From the NCBI GenBank assembly GCA_964532485.1, contig CAZHKE010000001.1, positions 62,001-126,000 on the forward strand: 64,000 bases of DNA, read 5' to 3'. The stretch is from DATBSK01 sp964532485. Its GTDB lineage: Bacteria > Actinomycetota > Acidimicrobiia > IMCC26256 > PALSA-555. This document shows, piece after piece, positions 42,786 through 51,536 of the stretch. The notes beneath the pieces were generated by a model, which was not told where the DNA came from, searched no databases, and saw only the letters and a program-made list of their open reading frames with translations. Position 1 is the stretch's first letter. Every line of letters starts with the position of its first letter. A program made the position numbers and the translations under genes.

Positions 42786-44381
42786 ATGGCGCTGCTCGAG
42801 GTCCACGAGGTCGGCGTCCGCTTCGGGGGTCTCCAGGCGCTCGACGCGGTCACGGTCGGCGTCGACGAGAACCGCGTCACGGGGCTGATCGGCCCGAACG
42901 GTGCCGGGAAGACCACGCTGTTCAACGTCATCACGGGACTGCAGCCGCCCACGGCCGGAAGGGTCGTGATCGGCGGCGAGGACATCACGCTCGCGAAGGC
43001 CCACGTTCGGGCCCGCAAGGGCATCGGCCGCACGTTCCAGCGACTCGAGACGTTCGGGACGCTCACCGCGCGCGAGAACGTGCTCGTCGGTGCCGAGATG
43101 CGACGCGGCTGGTCGCGGGAGAAGTTCGACGTTCGCCAGCTCGCCGACGAGCTCATCGACAAGGTCGGCTTGCGTGACGTCGCCGACGAGAAGGTCGACA
43201 AGCTCGCGACCGGCACGGCGCGACTCGTCGAGGTGGCGCGTGCCCTTGCGAGCAAGCCGCGCGTGCTGCTGCTCGACGAGCCGTCGGCCGGTCTCAACGA
43301 GAACGAGACCGGCGCGCTCGGTGCACTGCTCCGTGAGCTGAGCGCCGACGGGCTCGCGGTGCTGCTCGTGGAGCACGACATGAGCTTCGTCATGGGTGCG
43401 TGCGACCACATCCACGTGCTCGACTTCGGGCGGCTCATCGCCGAGGGCTCGCCGACCGAGATCCAGGCCAACCCCGACGTGCGCGCGGCCTACCTCGGCT
43501 CGAAGGACCACAGCGGCGCACAGGGCGCGGGAAGGGCCGAGGAGGCGGCCAAGGCCGCCGGCGCGGAGCCGGAGCTCCCCATCGTGACGTTGCCCGGCTC
43601 CACCAAGTCCGACTCCGGCGAGGACGGCTCGGGCAAGCCCGACGTTGGCGAGAAGCCGGCCGCGCCCGCACCGGGGAGCGCCGACGCGCTCGCGTTCCGC
43701 GACGTGAGCGCCGCGTACGGGATCATCGACGTGCTCCACGACGTCGACCTCACGCTGCCCTCGGGCAGCGTGTTCGCGCTCTTGGGACCGAACGGCGCCG
43801 GGAAGTCGACGACGCTCAAGGTCGCGAGTGGTCTCATCAAGCCGACCAGTGGCTCGGTGCACCTGCTGGGCGAGGAGGTCACCGGCACTCACGCCGACGC
43901 GATGGCGCGTCGGGGCGTGTGCCTGGTGCCGGAAGGGCGGGGGATCTTCCCGAACCTGACGGTCACCGAGAACCTCCGCATGGCGACCTACAGCGGCACG
44001 CCGTTCAAGACGGTGGCCGAGCGTTCGTTCGAGCGGTTCCCGCGGCTGAAGGAGCGACGCAAGCAGGTCGCGGGCACGTTGTCGGGCGGCGAGCAGCAGA
44101 TGCTCTCGATGGCGCGCGCGCTCGCGACCGACCCGAAGGTGCTGCTGCTCGACGAGCTCTCGATGGGGCTCGCACCCTTGATCGTGGAGGAGCTCTACGA
44201 GGTCGTGAAGCGCATCGCCGAGGGCCACGTGTCGATCCTCATCGTGGAGCAGTTCGCGCACGAGGTGCTCGGTGTCGCCGAGACCGCGGCGATCATGCTG
44301 CACGGCCGGATCGAGTTCGTCGGTAAGCCGACGGAGGTCGGCGAAGCCCTCGACCGCGCCTACCTCGGCGGAGCCGTTTGA
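42786..44381 (+). CDS. Fused LivG-LivF ABC ATPase (two nucleotide-binding domains)
   Basis: 531 residues from the ATG at 42786. Domain 1 (about 1-240): GPNGAGKTTLFN (Walker A), LLLDEPSAGLNENE (Walker B), C-loop LATGTARLVEVARAL, a non-standard LSxGxxR. Domain 2 (about 300-531): GPNGAGKSTTLK, LLLDELSMGLAP, C-loop LSGGEQQMLSMARAL. A Pro/Ala/Gly-rich acidic linker of about 60 residues joins them. Together with the fused permease it makes a full importer of two chains. The last 22 bases overlap the converging MFS gene. Confidence 0.9.
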   Translation: MALLEVHEVGVRFGGLQALDAVTVGVDENRVTGLIGPNGAGKTTLFNVITGLQPPTAGRVVIGGEDITLAKAHVRARKGIGRTFQRLETFGTLTARENVLVGAEMRRGWSREKFDVRQLADELIDKVGLRDVADEKVDKLATGTARLVEVARALASKPRVLLLDEPSAGLNENETGALGALLRELSADGLAVLLVEHDMSFVMGACDHIHVLDFGRLIAEGSPTEIQANPDVRAAYLGSKDHSGAQGAGRAEEAAKAAGAEPELPIVTLPGSTKSDSGEDGSGKPDVGEKPAAPAPGSADALAFRDVSAAYGIIDVLHDVDLTLPSGSVFALLGPNGAGKSTTLKVASGLIKPTSGSVHLLGEEVTGTHADAMARRGVCLVPEGRGIFPNLTVTENLRMATYSGTPFKTVAERSFERFPRLKERRKQVAGTLSGGEQQMLSMARALATDPKVLLLDELSMGLAPLIVEELYEVVKRIAEGHVSILIVEQFAHEVLGVAETAAIMLHGRIEFVGKPTEVGEALDRAYLGGAV

Positions 44382-45688
44382 CGCTGCGGCGCGCGCCGCA
44401 GCACGACGACCGTGGCATAGGCAGCGCAGACCGACGCGCCGATCCCGACCGCGAGCGGCGCGCCGCCGACGTCGGCGACGGTGCCCATCCAGATGCCGCC
44501 GAACGGGATCAAGCCGGCCCAGGTCACCGTGAAGAGCCCCATGACCCGACCGCGCTTGTCGTCATCGGCGAGGTGCTGGAGCAGCGTGTTGAGCGAGGTC
44601 GTCGTCGAGAAGTAGCAGAAGCCGACGATCGTGAGCAGGGCCAGCGACAGCGTCCACGACTCCGAGAGCGCGAACGCGAGCGCCGCGATGCCGTACACGA
44701 GGATGTACGTCGCCGCGACCCGCAGCGTCGGTACGTTCCGCCGGAACGCCGTCGACAGCGCTCCGATGACCGCGCCGACCCCCGACGCGATCACGAGGTA
44801 CGTGAAGTCGTCGCGGGGATGGCCGAGCACGTCGGTCGTGAACACCGGGTAGAGCGCCACCTGCGCCACGCCGAAGATCGAGAAGACGCCCATCGTCACG
44901 AGCGCGGCGACCGCCGGGGGCCGCGAGCGCGCGTGGCGGAGCCCCTCCTTCCACCGCTCCCAGCTGCTGCCGCCCTCCGAGGTGTCGAGATGGCTGCGCA
45001 GCCGGACGGGTATCAGCGTCACGAGCATGAGCACGTTGCTCGCGGCGTAGATGGCGAATGCCCAGCCGGCGCCCCAAGCGGCGAGGATCGGCGCGGCGAG
45101 CGCGGGGCCGGCGATGCGCGAGATGTTGGTTCCCGCGCTCTCGATGGAGATCGCGCTCGTGAGATCCGACGTCGGCACGGAGTTGGCCGTCGCGGCCTGC
45201 TGGGCGGGCGCCATGAACGCGAACAGCGTGCCGATGCCGAAGCCGAAGGCTGCGAGCATCGCCGCGCTCTCGATGTCGGCGAGCACGAGCACGGCGACGA
45301 TCGAGGCGAGCAGGCCAACGAGCGCCCGCGTCGCGATCAGCATGTGCTTGCGGTCGACGCGGTCGGCGACCACGCCCGCCGCGGGCGCGAACACGAGCAT
45401 CGGCAAGAACGTCGTGAAGAAGAGCAGCCCGAGCCAGAGCGACGAGCTGTCGGTGACGCGTGCCATCTCCGACTGGAGTGAGATGTGGCTGATCCAGAAC
45501 CCGAGATCGCCGATGGCATAGGCCGAGAACAGGAGTCGGAACTCGCGTCGGCGCAGCGCGCGGAACGGGTCCCTTCCGGCCCGGACGACGGGCTCCCCGA
45601 TGCTCGGGCCGGGCAGGCCGAGCTCGTCCTCCGCCAGGGGAGGGATCGTCACGACCGAGACATCAGGGCGCGTAGGTGCCGTCGTCAC
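44360..45688 (-). CDS. MFS transporter (12 TM, EntS-like)
   Basis: 442 residues with a Pro/Val-rich N-terminus, then RREFRLLFSAYAIGDLGFWISHISLQSE, the start of the EntS/MFS_3-type exporters (quoted in part: SAYAIGDLGFW). VADRVDRKHMLIATRAL is the motif A loop. The start is uncertain: GTG 45688 overlaps the SDR gene by 26 bases, and GTG 45652 would remove the overlap. The export substrate is unknown. Confidence 0.82.
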   Translation of the reverse strand: MTTAPTRPDVSVVTIPPLAEDELGLPGPSIGEPVVRAGRDPFRALRRREFRLLFSAYAIGDLGFWISHISLQSEMARVTDSSSLWLGLLFFTTFLPMLVFAPAAGVVADRVDRKHMLIATRALVGLLASIVAVLVLADIESAAMLAAFGFGIGTLFAFMAPAQQAATANSVPTSDLTSAISIESAGTNISRIAGPALAAPILAAWGAGWAFAIYAASNVLMLVTLIPVRLRSHLDTSEGGSSWERWKEGLRHARSRPPAVAALVTMGVFSIFGVAQVALYPVFTTDVLGHPRDDFTYLVIASGVGAVIGALSTAFRRNVPTLRVAATYILVYGIAALAFALSESWTLSLALLTIVGFCYFSTTTSLNTLLQHLADDDKRGRVMGLFTVTWAGLIPFGGIWMGTVADVGGAPLAVGIGASVCAAYATVVVLRRAPQRQTAPPR

Positions 45689-46466
45689 GGCGCACCCAGC
45701 CGGACGCGGCGTGGCTGCCGCCGTCGACGTGCACGACGGTGCCGGTGACGAAGCGCGAGAGCTCGCTCGCCAGGAACACGACAGGCCCGGCGCAGTCGTC
45801 GATCTCGCCCCAGCCGAGGGGCACCTTCGCGCCGTAGGCCTCGCGCACGCCCTGCGTCGACGCCTCCGCGAGGTCCTCGTCGCCGGGGGTGGGGATGGCG
45901 TCAGGCGCGATCACGTTGACGCGGATCCCTCGTGGCGCGAGCTCGAGCGCCAGCGTCTTGGTGAGGCTCTCGACTGCTGCCTTCATCGCCGCGTACACGC
46001 CGAACCCGGGGGCGGCCCGCGATGCCTCGATCGACGTGACGTTGATGATCGAGGCACCTTCAGCCATGAGGGGTGTGCACGCGCGCACGAAGTTGGTGAC
46101 GCTGGTGAAGTTCTCGTCCACGAGCGACCGCTGGCCCTTCAGGTTCGTGTCGACGAACGCGGCGTAGAAGCCGCCGCCGGCGTTGTTGACGAGCACGTCG
46201 AGGTGGTCGAACGTGCCACCGAGCTCCGCGACCCAGGAGTCAACGGCTTCGGTGTCGCGCACGTCGAGGAGTCCGGTGGCGCACCGGCGACCGAGCGCCT
46301 CTACCTGCGCCGCGGTGTCACGCATGCCGTCCTCGTTGCGGTCGCAGATGGCGAGGTCGGCGCCGAACCCCGCGAGCGCGAGTGCCGCGCCGGCGCCGAT
46401 GCCCTGGGCGGCACCCGTGACGAGCGCGACCCTGCCGTCCAGCGAGGCGGCGTCCCGACCGATCAC
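45663..46466 (-). CDS. SDR-family oxidoreductase
   Basis: 267 residues from a leaderless GTG. VALVTGAAQGIGAGAALALA binds the cofactor (ICDRNED suggests NAD), NNAGGG is kept, and the catalytic site is TSIEASRAAPGFGVYAAMK. The end is VTGTVVHVDGGSHAASGW. Relatives include hydroxysteroid and 3-oxoacyl dehydrogenases. It is followed closely by the MFS gene. Confidence 0.87.
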   Translation of the reverse strand: MIGRDAASLDGRVALVTGAAQGIGAGAALALAGFGADLAICDRNEDGMRDTAAQVEALGRRCATGLLDVRDTEAVDSWVAELGGTFDHLDVLVNNAGGGFYAAFVDTNLKGQRSLVDENFTSVTNFVRACTPLMAEGASIINVTSIEASRAAPGFGVYAAMKAAVESLTKTLALELAPRGIRVNVIAPDAIPTPGDEDLAEASTQGVREAYGAKVPLGWGEIDDCAGPVVFLASELSRFVTGTVVHVDGGSHAASGWVRRDDGTYAP

Positions 46467-46472
46467 GCGCCA

Positions 46473-46478
46473 ACCCTA
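46473..46478 (-). promoter_or_regulatory. Leaderless -10 box (TAGGGT)
   Basis: On the minus strand TAGGGT, six bases, then the GTG at 46466. On the plus strand TACGCT (46488-46493) stands eight bases before the ATG at 46502, so this 35-base space serves two divergent, nearly leaderless genes. Confidence 0.5.
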
Positions 46479-46501
46479 GGTGTCTCGTACGCTCCCGGAC
46501 G

Positions 46502-46822
46502 ATGTACCTCAAGGTGGATCTCGCCGAGGAGCCGCCCGTCGTGACGCTCGAGGAGCCCGACGCCACCGAGAGCTTCCAGGTCACGGTCGTGGGCGGTGAC
46601 AGCTGGGCACTGCTCTTCGGCGCGCTCGTCGACGCGGCGGCCGGCAGGCTGGAAGGGGACGACGCGTGGATCGCGGTGGACGCGGTCCGCCGGATGGCGA
46701 AGGGTCGGGTCGGTCCGGGGTGGGACGGTGAGCTCGACGCGATGCTCGCCTACGCGCGCACCAAGGAATGGCTCGATCCCACCGGCAACGCCATCCGCGC
46801 CCACGTCGAGTGGGCGCGCTGA
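46502..46822 (+). CDS. Conserved-looking hypothetical protein
   Basis: 106 residues. Two or three beta-strands (MYLKVDLAEEPPVVTLEEP, SFQVTVVGGDSW) are followed by helices (ALLFGALVDAAAGRLEG, AWIAVDAVRRMAKGRV, WDGELDAMLAYARTKEWLD). No known domain is recognised. Codon use and length look like a real cytosolic protein, and the ATG has a -10 box eight bases upstream. Confidence 0.65.
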   Translation: MYLKVDLAEEPPVVTLEEPDATESFQVTVVGGDSWALLFGALVDAAAGRLEGDDAWIAVDAVRRMAKGRVGPGWDGELDAMLAYARTKEWLDPTGNAIRAHVEWAR

Positions 46823-46871
46823 GCCACCGCTGCGGTCGCCGACCGCGCCGACTCACCGGAGCGGCGGGGCG

Positions 46872-48077
46872 TCAGGTCGCCGTGGCCCAGTAGCCGGCGA
46901 GCTTGGCGGCGGCGGCGAGGTAGAGGCGCGTGCGAGCGCGGTCGGCGGCCGCGGCGTCGAGGCACGCGAGCGTGTACTTCGCGTAGTGGGCGTCGCCGTG
47001 CACCGCGGCGCGGGTGACGAGCTCGGTGACGACGCGGCCCGCCATCGGCCCCGGCGCGTGCCACGCGGCCGCCGCAGCCAGGTCGGGACCACCTTCGATC
47101 GCCTGCGACAGGTCGACGCCGGGGTCAGGTGGCGGTGCCTCGACCAGCGGTCGCTGCGCGAGTGCGGCGCGGAAGCCGACGACGTGGGTCGACGCCACCG
47201 CGAGCGCCGTGCGCGCGTCGAGCGCGTCGGCGATGCCCAGCACCGCCTGGGGCATCGTCATGCAGTGCGTCCAGCCGTACGGCACGAAGTCGCGTGGCTC
47301 CGTCAGCATCGACCACGCCGCGGCGCGCAGCAAGACCCGGGTGCCGGCTGCGCCGTCGACGCCGCCGGTCGGCTCGGTGAGCAGGTCGGCGGCGACGCCG
47401 CTGCGCTCGACCTGCGACATGACGGGGTAGATGAACTCGCTCCCGGGGGCGCCCAGGCGCGGTGTGGCCGCGATCGCGTCCCACAGCGCGCTCGGCGAGA
47501 GGCGCCGCCGCCGCACCTTCCGCTCGTGCCACGTCAGGCGCCACTCCGGCTGGCGGGCGAGCTCACGGGCCAGTGGTCGAACCAGCTCGACGGGCAGCTC
47601 GCCGCGGGGTGCGACCCGAGGCAGCTGGTAGAGGAAGATCGGTGCGTGGGCGGCAGCGGAGAGCCGCGCCACGAGGGGCTCGGCCAGCAGCGAGCGCAGC
47701 TCCGCCGCCGTGGCGATCCGCGCGAACGCCGACGCCGTCGCGTCGACCTCGTCGAGATCACCCGCGTCGAGCGCCGCCGCCAGTGTGGTTGCGGCTTCGG
47801 CGGGCGAGTCGTAGCGACGCCGTGCGGGTTCGGGGACGGCTGCGCCGAACGAGGCGTACCTGGTCGCGATGTCGCGGATGCGGCCGCGCGCCGCGTCGCG
47901 GTGCGTCGCGGGGACACGCGGGAGGAGGGCGGTGCGCGCCGCGAGCTCGAGCGGCGCGTGCAGCACGAACGAGTCGGCCGGGTCCTCGCGGGGGTGGCGG
48001 ACCTCGTCGGCCACCGCGTCCACGAGGTCGGCGTCGGAGGACTCGTCGAGGGTCGGATGCACCTCGGGGTCGGCCAT
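46872..48077 (-). CDS. Helical His-rich protein, distantly questin-oxidase-like
   Basis: 401 residues from ATG 48077. It is all-alpha and rich in His at conserved-looking places: AAHAPIFLYQLPRV, GWTHCMTMPQAVLG, THVVGFRAAL, and AAVHGDAHYAKYTLACLDAA. The last motif recalls the questin oxidase family (DUF4243), Baeyer-Villiger-type ring-opening enzymes, but the match is from memory and weak. It has its own MerR-type promoter. Confidence 0.5.
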   Translation of the reverse strand: MADPEVHPTLDESSDADLVDAVADEVRHPREDPADSFVLHAPLELAARTALLPRVPATHRDAARGRIRDIATRYASFGAAVPEPARRRYDSPAEAATTLAAALDAGDLDEVDATASAFARIATAAELRSLLAEPLVARLSAAAHAPIFLYQLPRVAPRGELPVELVRPLARELARQPEWRLTWHERKVRRRRLSPSALWDAIAATPRLGAPGSEFIYPVMSQVERSGVAADLLTEPTGGVDGAAGTRVLLRAAAWSMLTEPRDFVPYGWTHCMTMPQAVLGIADALDARTALAVASTHVVGFRAALAQRPLVEAPPPDPGVDLSQAIEGGPDLAAAAAWHAPGPMAGRVVTELVTRAAVHGDAHYAKYTLACLDAAAADRARTRLYLAAAAKLAGYWATAT

Positions 48078-48084
48078 CGACGGC

Positions 48085-48115
48085 AACGTACGACTTCAAC
48101 CTGACTCGAGGTCAA
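48085..48115 (-). promoter_or_regulatory. MerR-type promoter with 19-bp spacer
   Basis: On the minus strand: -35 TTGACC (48110-48115), a 19-base spacer, -10 TACGTT (48085-48090), seven bases, then ATG 48077. The spacer holds the dyad ACCT-N6-AGGT (48099-48112). A 19-bp spacer with a central dyad is the hallmark of MerR-family promoters; no MerR gene lies in the window. Confidence 0.45.
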
Positions 48116-48130
48116 GCGGCTTCGAGCACC

Positions 48131-49108
48131 TCAGGTCGACAAGCGCTGCGGCCCCTCCGCTCTCAGGAGCACGACGGCTCCGTCCAGGACTCCGTCGTCG
48201 AGCACCTCGACGGCGACGGTCATGCCCGCGAGGAGCACACCGTCGGCCCCGAGCTCCTCGTGACCGAGACCCGTCCCCTCGACTCCGATGCCGGCGGAGC
48301 GGAGGTCGCCGACGCGCGCCCCGACGCGGCACCGGGCGACGGCGTCGTCGAGCCCGGGCGCACGCACCGGGTCGCCGTCACACACGAGCGTGCGGGTGAC
48401 GAGCCCCTCGAACCCGTCGAGCATGACCCCGGCTCGCACGTGGATGCGGTCACCGTCGCGCACGGCCCTGTCGGTCACGAACGTCCGGGGCGGCGCGCCC
48501 GCCTCGGCGACGCAGAACGTGCCCTCGAACGCGGGGGCGGTGAGGCGCGTGCGGGTCATGTGCTCCTCGAAGCGGGCCTTCAGGTCGATCTCGCGCACGC
48601 CGGCACGCAGCTCGCCTGCGGTCTGCGTGAGCGCGTCCTCCGCCGCGCGCACTGCGGCACCGATCGCGTCGACCTCGTCGGGTTCCTTCACCCGTCGCAG
48701 CTCGCGCAGCAGCGCCTCGGCGTCGACGAGCGCGGCGTCGGGGAGGGTCGCGCCGAGGAGCTGCTCGAAGAGCGGGGTCATCCCGTCGACGCCGATCAAC
48801 GTCGCGCCGGCGACGCCCCGGATCGCGGCCAGCGCGTCGAGGATGTTCATCGGGTTCCACGAGATCGGGAAGAGGTGGTCGGCGCCGATGTCGGGAGGGA
48901 GCCCGTCGTCGGTGATCGAGAGGAGATGCACCTCGCCGGTCGCGGCAGGCAGCACGCATCCCGGTGCGAACGGCCGCGTGCCCGCGAGCCAGAGACGGTC
49001 GGCGCCCGACACGTAGCGCGCGTTCGCCTCGCGACCGAGGACCAGCACGTCGATGCCCGCATCGTTCATGCGGTCGACGACGCGCGCTCGTCGCGCTGCC
49101 GTCGTCAT
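48131..49108 (-). CDS. M24-fold protein lacking metal ligands (pseudo-peptidase)
   Basis: 325 residues from ATG 49108 (ATGA overlap with the gene before it). The creatinase-like N-domain (DAGIDVLVLGREANARYVSG) and the M24 core are present, including AFEGTFCVAEAG. At the place where M24 enzymes have metal-binding Asp pairs it reads HVRAGVMLDGFEGLVTRT (no Asp ligands), and the final Glu is also absent. It is probably non-catalytic, perhaps the partner of the next protein. Confidence 0.78.
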   Translation of the reverse strand: MTTAARRARVVDRMNDAGIDVLVLGREANARYVSGADRLWLAGTRPFAPGCVLPAATGEVHLLSITDDGLPPDIGADHLFPISWNPMNILDALAAIRGVAGATLIGVDGMTPLFEQLLGATLPDAALVDAEALLRELRRVKEPDEVDAIGAAVRAAEDALTQTAGELRAGVREIDLKARFEEHMTRTRLTAPAFEGTFCVAEAGAPPRTFVTDRAVRDGDRIHVRAGVMLDGFEGLVTRTLVCDGDPVRAPGLDDAVARCRVGARVGDLRSAGIGVEGTGLGHEELGADGVLLAGMTVAVEVLDDGVLDGAVVLLRAEGPQRLST

Positions 49109-50313
49109 TCCCAGCCGTCCCACGTCAGCTGCGACAGCGAGCGCCAGCCGTCGTCGGTCACGGTGACGATCTGCTCGGCGCGAAACCCGCGGTGCCCGTC
49201 GTCCCAGGCGACCGGTTCGAGGACGAGGACCATCCCGGTCTCGAGCACGACGCTCTCGTCGAACGCGTCGCCGAGGTCGGTCCCGACGAACGGCGGCTCG
49301 GCGCTCTCGGTGCCGGTGCCGTGGGCAAGGTAGAGGTGGGGGAGCCAGGGACGCGTGCCGCCGGCGGCCTCCATGGCCGCCGCCGTCAGGTCGCGGGCGG
49401 TGGCGCCGGGCCGCGTCTCGTCGAGCGTGGCGTCGACGACCTCACGCCAGCGACGGCACTGCTCCCGTAGTCCGGCGTCGGGCTCGGCGTCGACCACCCA
49501 CGTGTGCCCGTAGTCGGACATGTAGCCCTCGTACGCGAGGCCGTTGTCGACCCAGATCACGTCGCCGCGCTCGAAAGGCCGGTCGGTGGTGACCGTCGGG
49601 AACACGAGGTCGCCGGTGACGCTCGTGGGGCCGTCCGCGATCGACGCCGGCATCACCTGCCAGATCGGATCGACGTTGTTGGCGCTCGCGCCCAGCTCGA
49701 AGGCATGGCGGAGGAACGCGCCGGTGAGCTCGGTGCCCCGCGTCCCCTCGGTGACCGTCGGCGCGAGCGCGGCGATCGCCTCCTCGTTGATCGCCTGCGC
49801 ACGCCGGATGCACACCAGCTCGTCGGCCGTCTTGCATGCCTTCGCCGCGCCGATCGCCGGGCCACCGTCGGTGTAGGGCCGCGCGCGCGCTCGCAGCTCG
49901 GCGCGCAGCGGCATCGTGAGCTCGTCGACCGCGAGCGAGGCGTCGCCGGTGACGACGCCGTCCACCACGTCGAGCAGCGCGCCGGCGTCGGCGTCGAGGT
50001 CGAGCGCGAGGCCGTGGTGCACGTGGTCGCGCGGCAGGTCCGTTGGCGCACCCTCGGGAAACCACGTCCAGAGGTGCGGTTGCGCACCGTCACCGGTGAC
50101 CAGCGCGACCGACCGCCGGTGGATCGCCCGCGCTTGGTCGGCCGCCGGGACCCGCGCGCCCGTCGCGTAGCCGACGTTCGACTGCCCGAGCAGCACCAGC
50201 GCCTCGATCCCGGCGTCGGCCATCCCGTCGACGAGGCGGGCGTGGCGCTCTCGCCGCATCCGGGCAAGGTCGGGTGCGACCTCGTCGACCGCCTCGGCCG
50301 GGGGTTCGGGCAC
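49105..50313 (-). CDS. M24 family metallopeptidase (Xaa-Pro dipeptidase/creatinase-like)
   Basis: 402 residues from a GTG. A complete pita-bread site is visible: VDNGLAYEGYMSDYGHTW (two Asp), LYLAHGTGTE (His), VLEPVAWDDG and RAEQIVTV (two Glu). It would cleave Xaa-Pro dipeptides or a C-N bond such as in creatine or DMSP-like compounds. It is encoded next to an amidohydrolase and the inactive-looking paralogue, all in the minus operon from 53458. Confidence 0.86.
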   Translation of the reverse strand: MPEPPAEAVDEVAPDLARMRRERHARLVDGMADAGIEALVLLGQSNVGYATGARVPAADQARAIHRRSVALVTGDGAQPHLWTWFPEGAPTDLPRDHVHHGLALDLDADAGALLDVVDGVVTGDASLAVDELTMPLRAELRARARPYTDGGPAIGAAKACKTADELVCIRRAQAINEEAIAALAPTVTEGTRGTELTGAFLRHAFELGASANNVDPIWQVMPASIADGPTSVTGDLVFPTVTTDRPFERGDVIWVDNGLAYEGYMSDYGHTWVVDAEPDAGLREQCRRWREVVDATLDETRPGATARDLTAAAMEAAGGTRPWLPHLYLAHGTGTESAEPPFVGTDLGDAFDESVVLETGMVLVLEPVAWDDGHRGFRAEQIVTVTDDGWRSLSQLTWDGWE

Positions 50314-50315
50314 CG

Positions 50316-51533
50316 TCAGAGCGCCAGGTCGTACAGGGCGACGGCGTTCTCACCCAGGATCTTGCGCCGCGCGCCCTCGTCGAGGGGCGCGAGGTGCTCG
50401 CGCAGCTCGTCGACCACGCCCGCGTGGTACTCGGGGTGCGGGTAGTCGGTCGCCCACAGCAGCCGATCGGCGCCGAGGAAGTCCGCGCACGCCGCCAGGT
50501 TCCACTCCTCGGCCTCGAAGCAGACCCAGCACTGGCGCTTGAAGTACTCGCTCGGGAGCAGCGACAGCCTGCGCCGCTCGAGCGGGAACGCCTCGACCTG
50601 CTCGTCCATGCGCTCGAGCTGCGTCGGCACCCACCCCCCGCCCGACTCCAGGAACACCAGCTTGAGGTCGGGGAAGCGCTCGCAGACGCCGCCCATGAGC
50701 AGCCGGCCCATCGTCACGATCATGTCGACGGCGTTGCCGACGGCCTGCCCGAGCGCCGAGCCACCGTGCAGCTCGTCCGTCGCCATGTTCGTGACCGACA
50801 TGTTCTCCGACTCGGCGACGAGCCCGAACTTCCGGCATGCCCCCGGCGTGTCGACGTGCACGCCGGGGTGGAACGCCACGGGCACGGCCAGCTCCTGCAT
50901 CGCGGCCCAGAACGGGTCGTACGCCCGATGATGCAGGGGCAGCTCGCGTCCGTCACCGTCCGTGAGGTACGACGACGGGCGGAGGAAGACGGCGACGAGG
51001 CCCCGCTCGCCGCACGCGCGCTGCGCCTCGGTGATCGCGCGGTCGACGTCCTGGAGCGGCACGGCGGCGACGCCGAACAGGCGCGTCGGATGCGGCGCGC
51101 AGAAGTCGGCAACCCAGTCGTTGTACGCGCGCTGGCAGTCGGCGACGAAGTCGATGTCGTGCAGCGCCGGGATCGGGTCGCACGGGCCGAAGAACATGCC
51201 CTGCGACGGGTACACGACGGCGGCGTCGATCCTGTCGGCATCGAGGTCGGCGACGCGCGCGTCGGGGTCGTGACCGCCCGGGACACGTAGCGATGCCATG
51301 AGGTCGTAGAGCTGCTGGGGCGTCAGTCCGACCGCGGCGGCCATCTGGTCGTGCAGCTCGCGGCCGCCACCGCGGACGACCCCACCCGTCCAGATGGTCT
51401 CGTAGCACTCGTCCTCGGTGACCTTGCGGGGGATCCAGTCGCCCCAGCGGTCGGCGTCCATCCGCGCCGACCAGCAGTCCTCGGGCTCCATGACGTGCCC
51501 GTCCGCGTCGACGACCAGCCCCGCGTCACCCAT
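50316..51533 (-). CDS. Amidohydrolase_2 family metal-dependent hydrolase
   Basis: 405 residues. The start has VVDADGHVMEPEDCW, where the family has D-x-x-H for metal. FHPGVHVDTPG gives the middle His, and LLWATDYPHPEY the final Asp. The family includes decarboxylases and lactone hydrolases of aromatic pathways (LigW/ACMSD-like). It is in an operon with the LLM enzyme and the M24 proteins; only three bases separate it from the LLM stop. Confidence 0.85.
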   Translation of the reverse strand: MGDAGLVVDADGHVMEPEDCWSARMDADRWGDWIPRKVTEDECYETIWTGGVVRGGGRELHDQMAAAVGLTPQQLYDLMASLRVPGGHDPDARVADLDADRIDAAVVYPSQGMFFGPCDPIPALHDIDFVADCQRAYNDWVADFCAPHPTRLFGVAAVPLQDVDRAITEAQRACGERGLVAVFLRPSSYLTDGDGRELPLHHRAYDPFWAAMQELAVPVAFHPGVHVDTPGACRKFGLVAESENMSVTNMATDELHGGSALGQAVGNAVDMIVTMGRLLMGGVCERFPDLKLVFLESGGGWVPTQLERMDEQVEAFPLERRRLSLLPSEYFKRQCWVCFEAEEWNLAACADFLGADRLLWATDYPHPEYHAGVVDELREHLAPLDEGARRKILGENAVALYDLAL

Positions 51534-51536
51534 GAG

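Noticed and set aside
40709..43471. A 920-codon minus-strand open frame across the permease/ATPase genes
   Set aside because: High-GC shadow of the fused permease and ATPase; Asp/Glu/Arg/His-rich low-complexity translation without any domain.
42786..44381. A defective ATPase because of the odd C-loop LATGTARLVE in the first half
   Set aside because: Walker A and B are intact in both halves and C-loop variants of this type appear in Liv-like systems; not enough to call it inactive.
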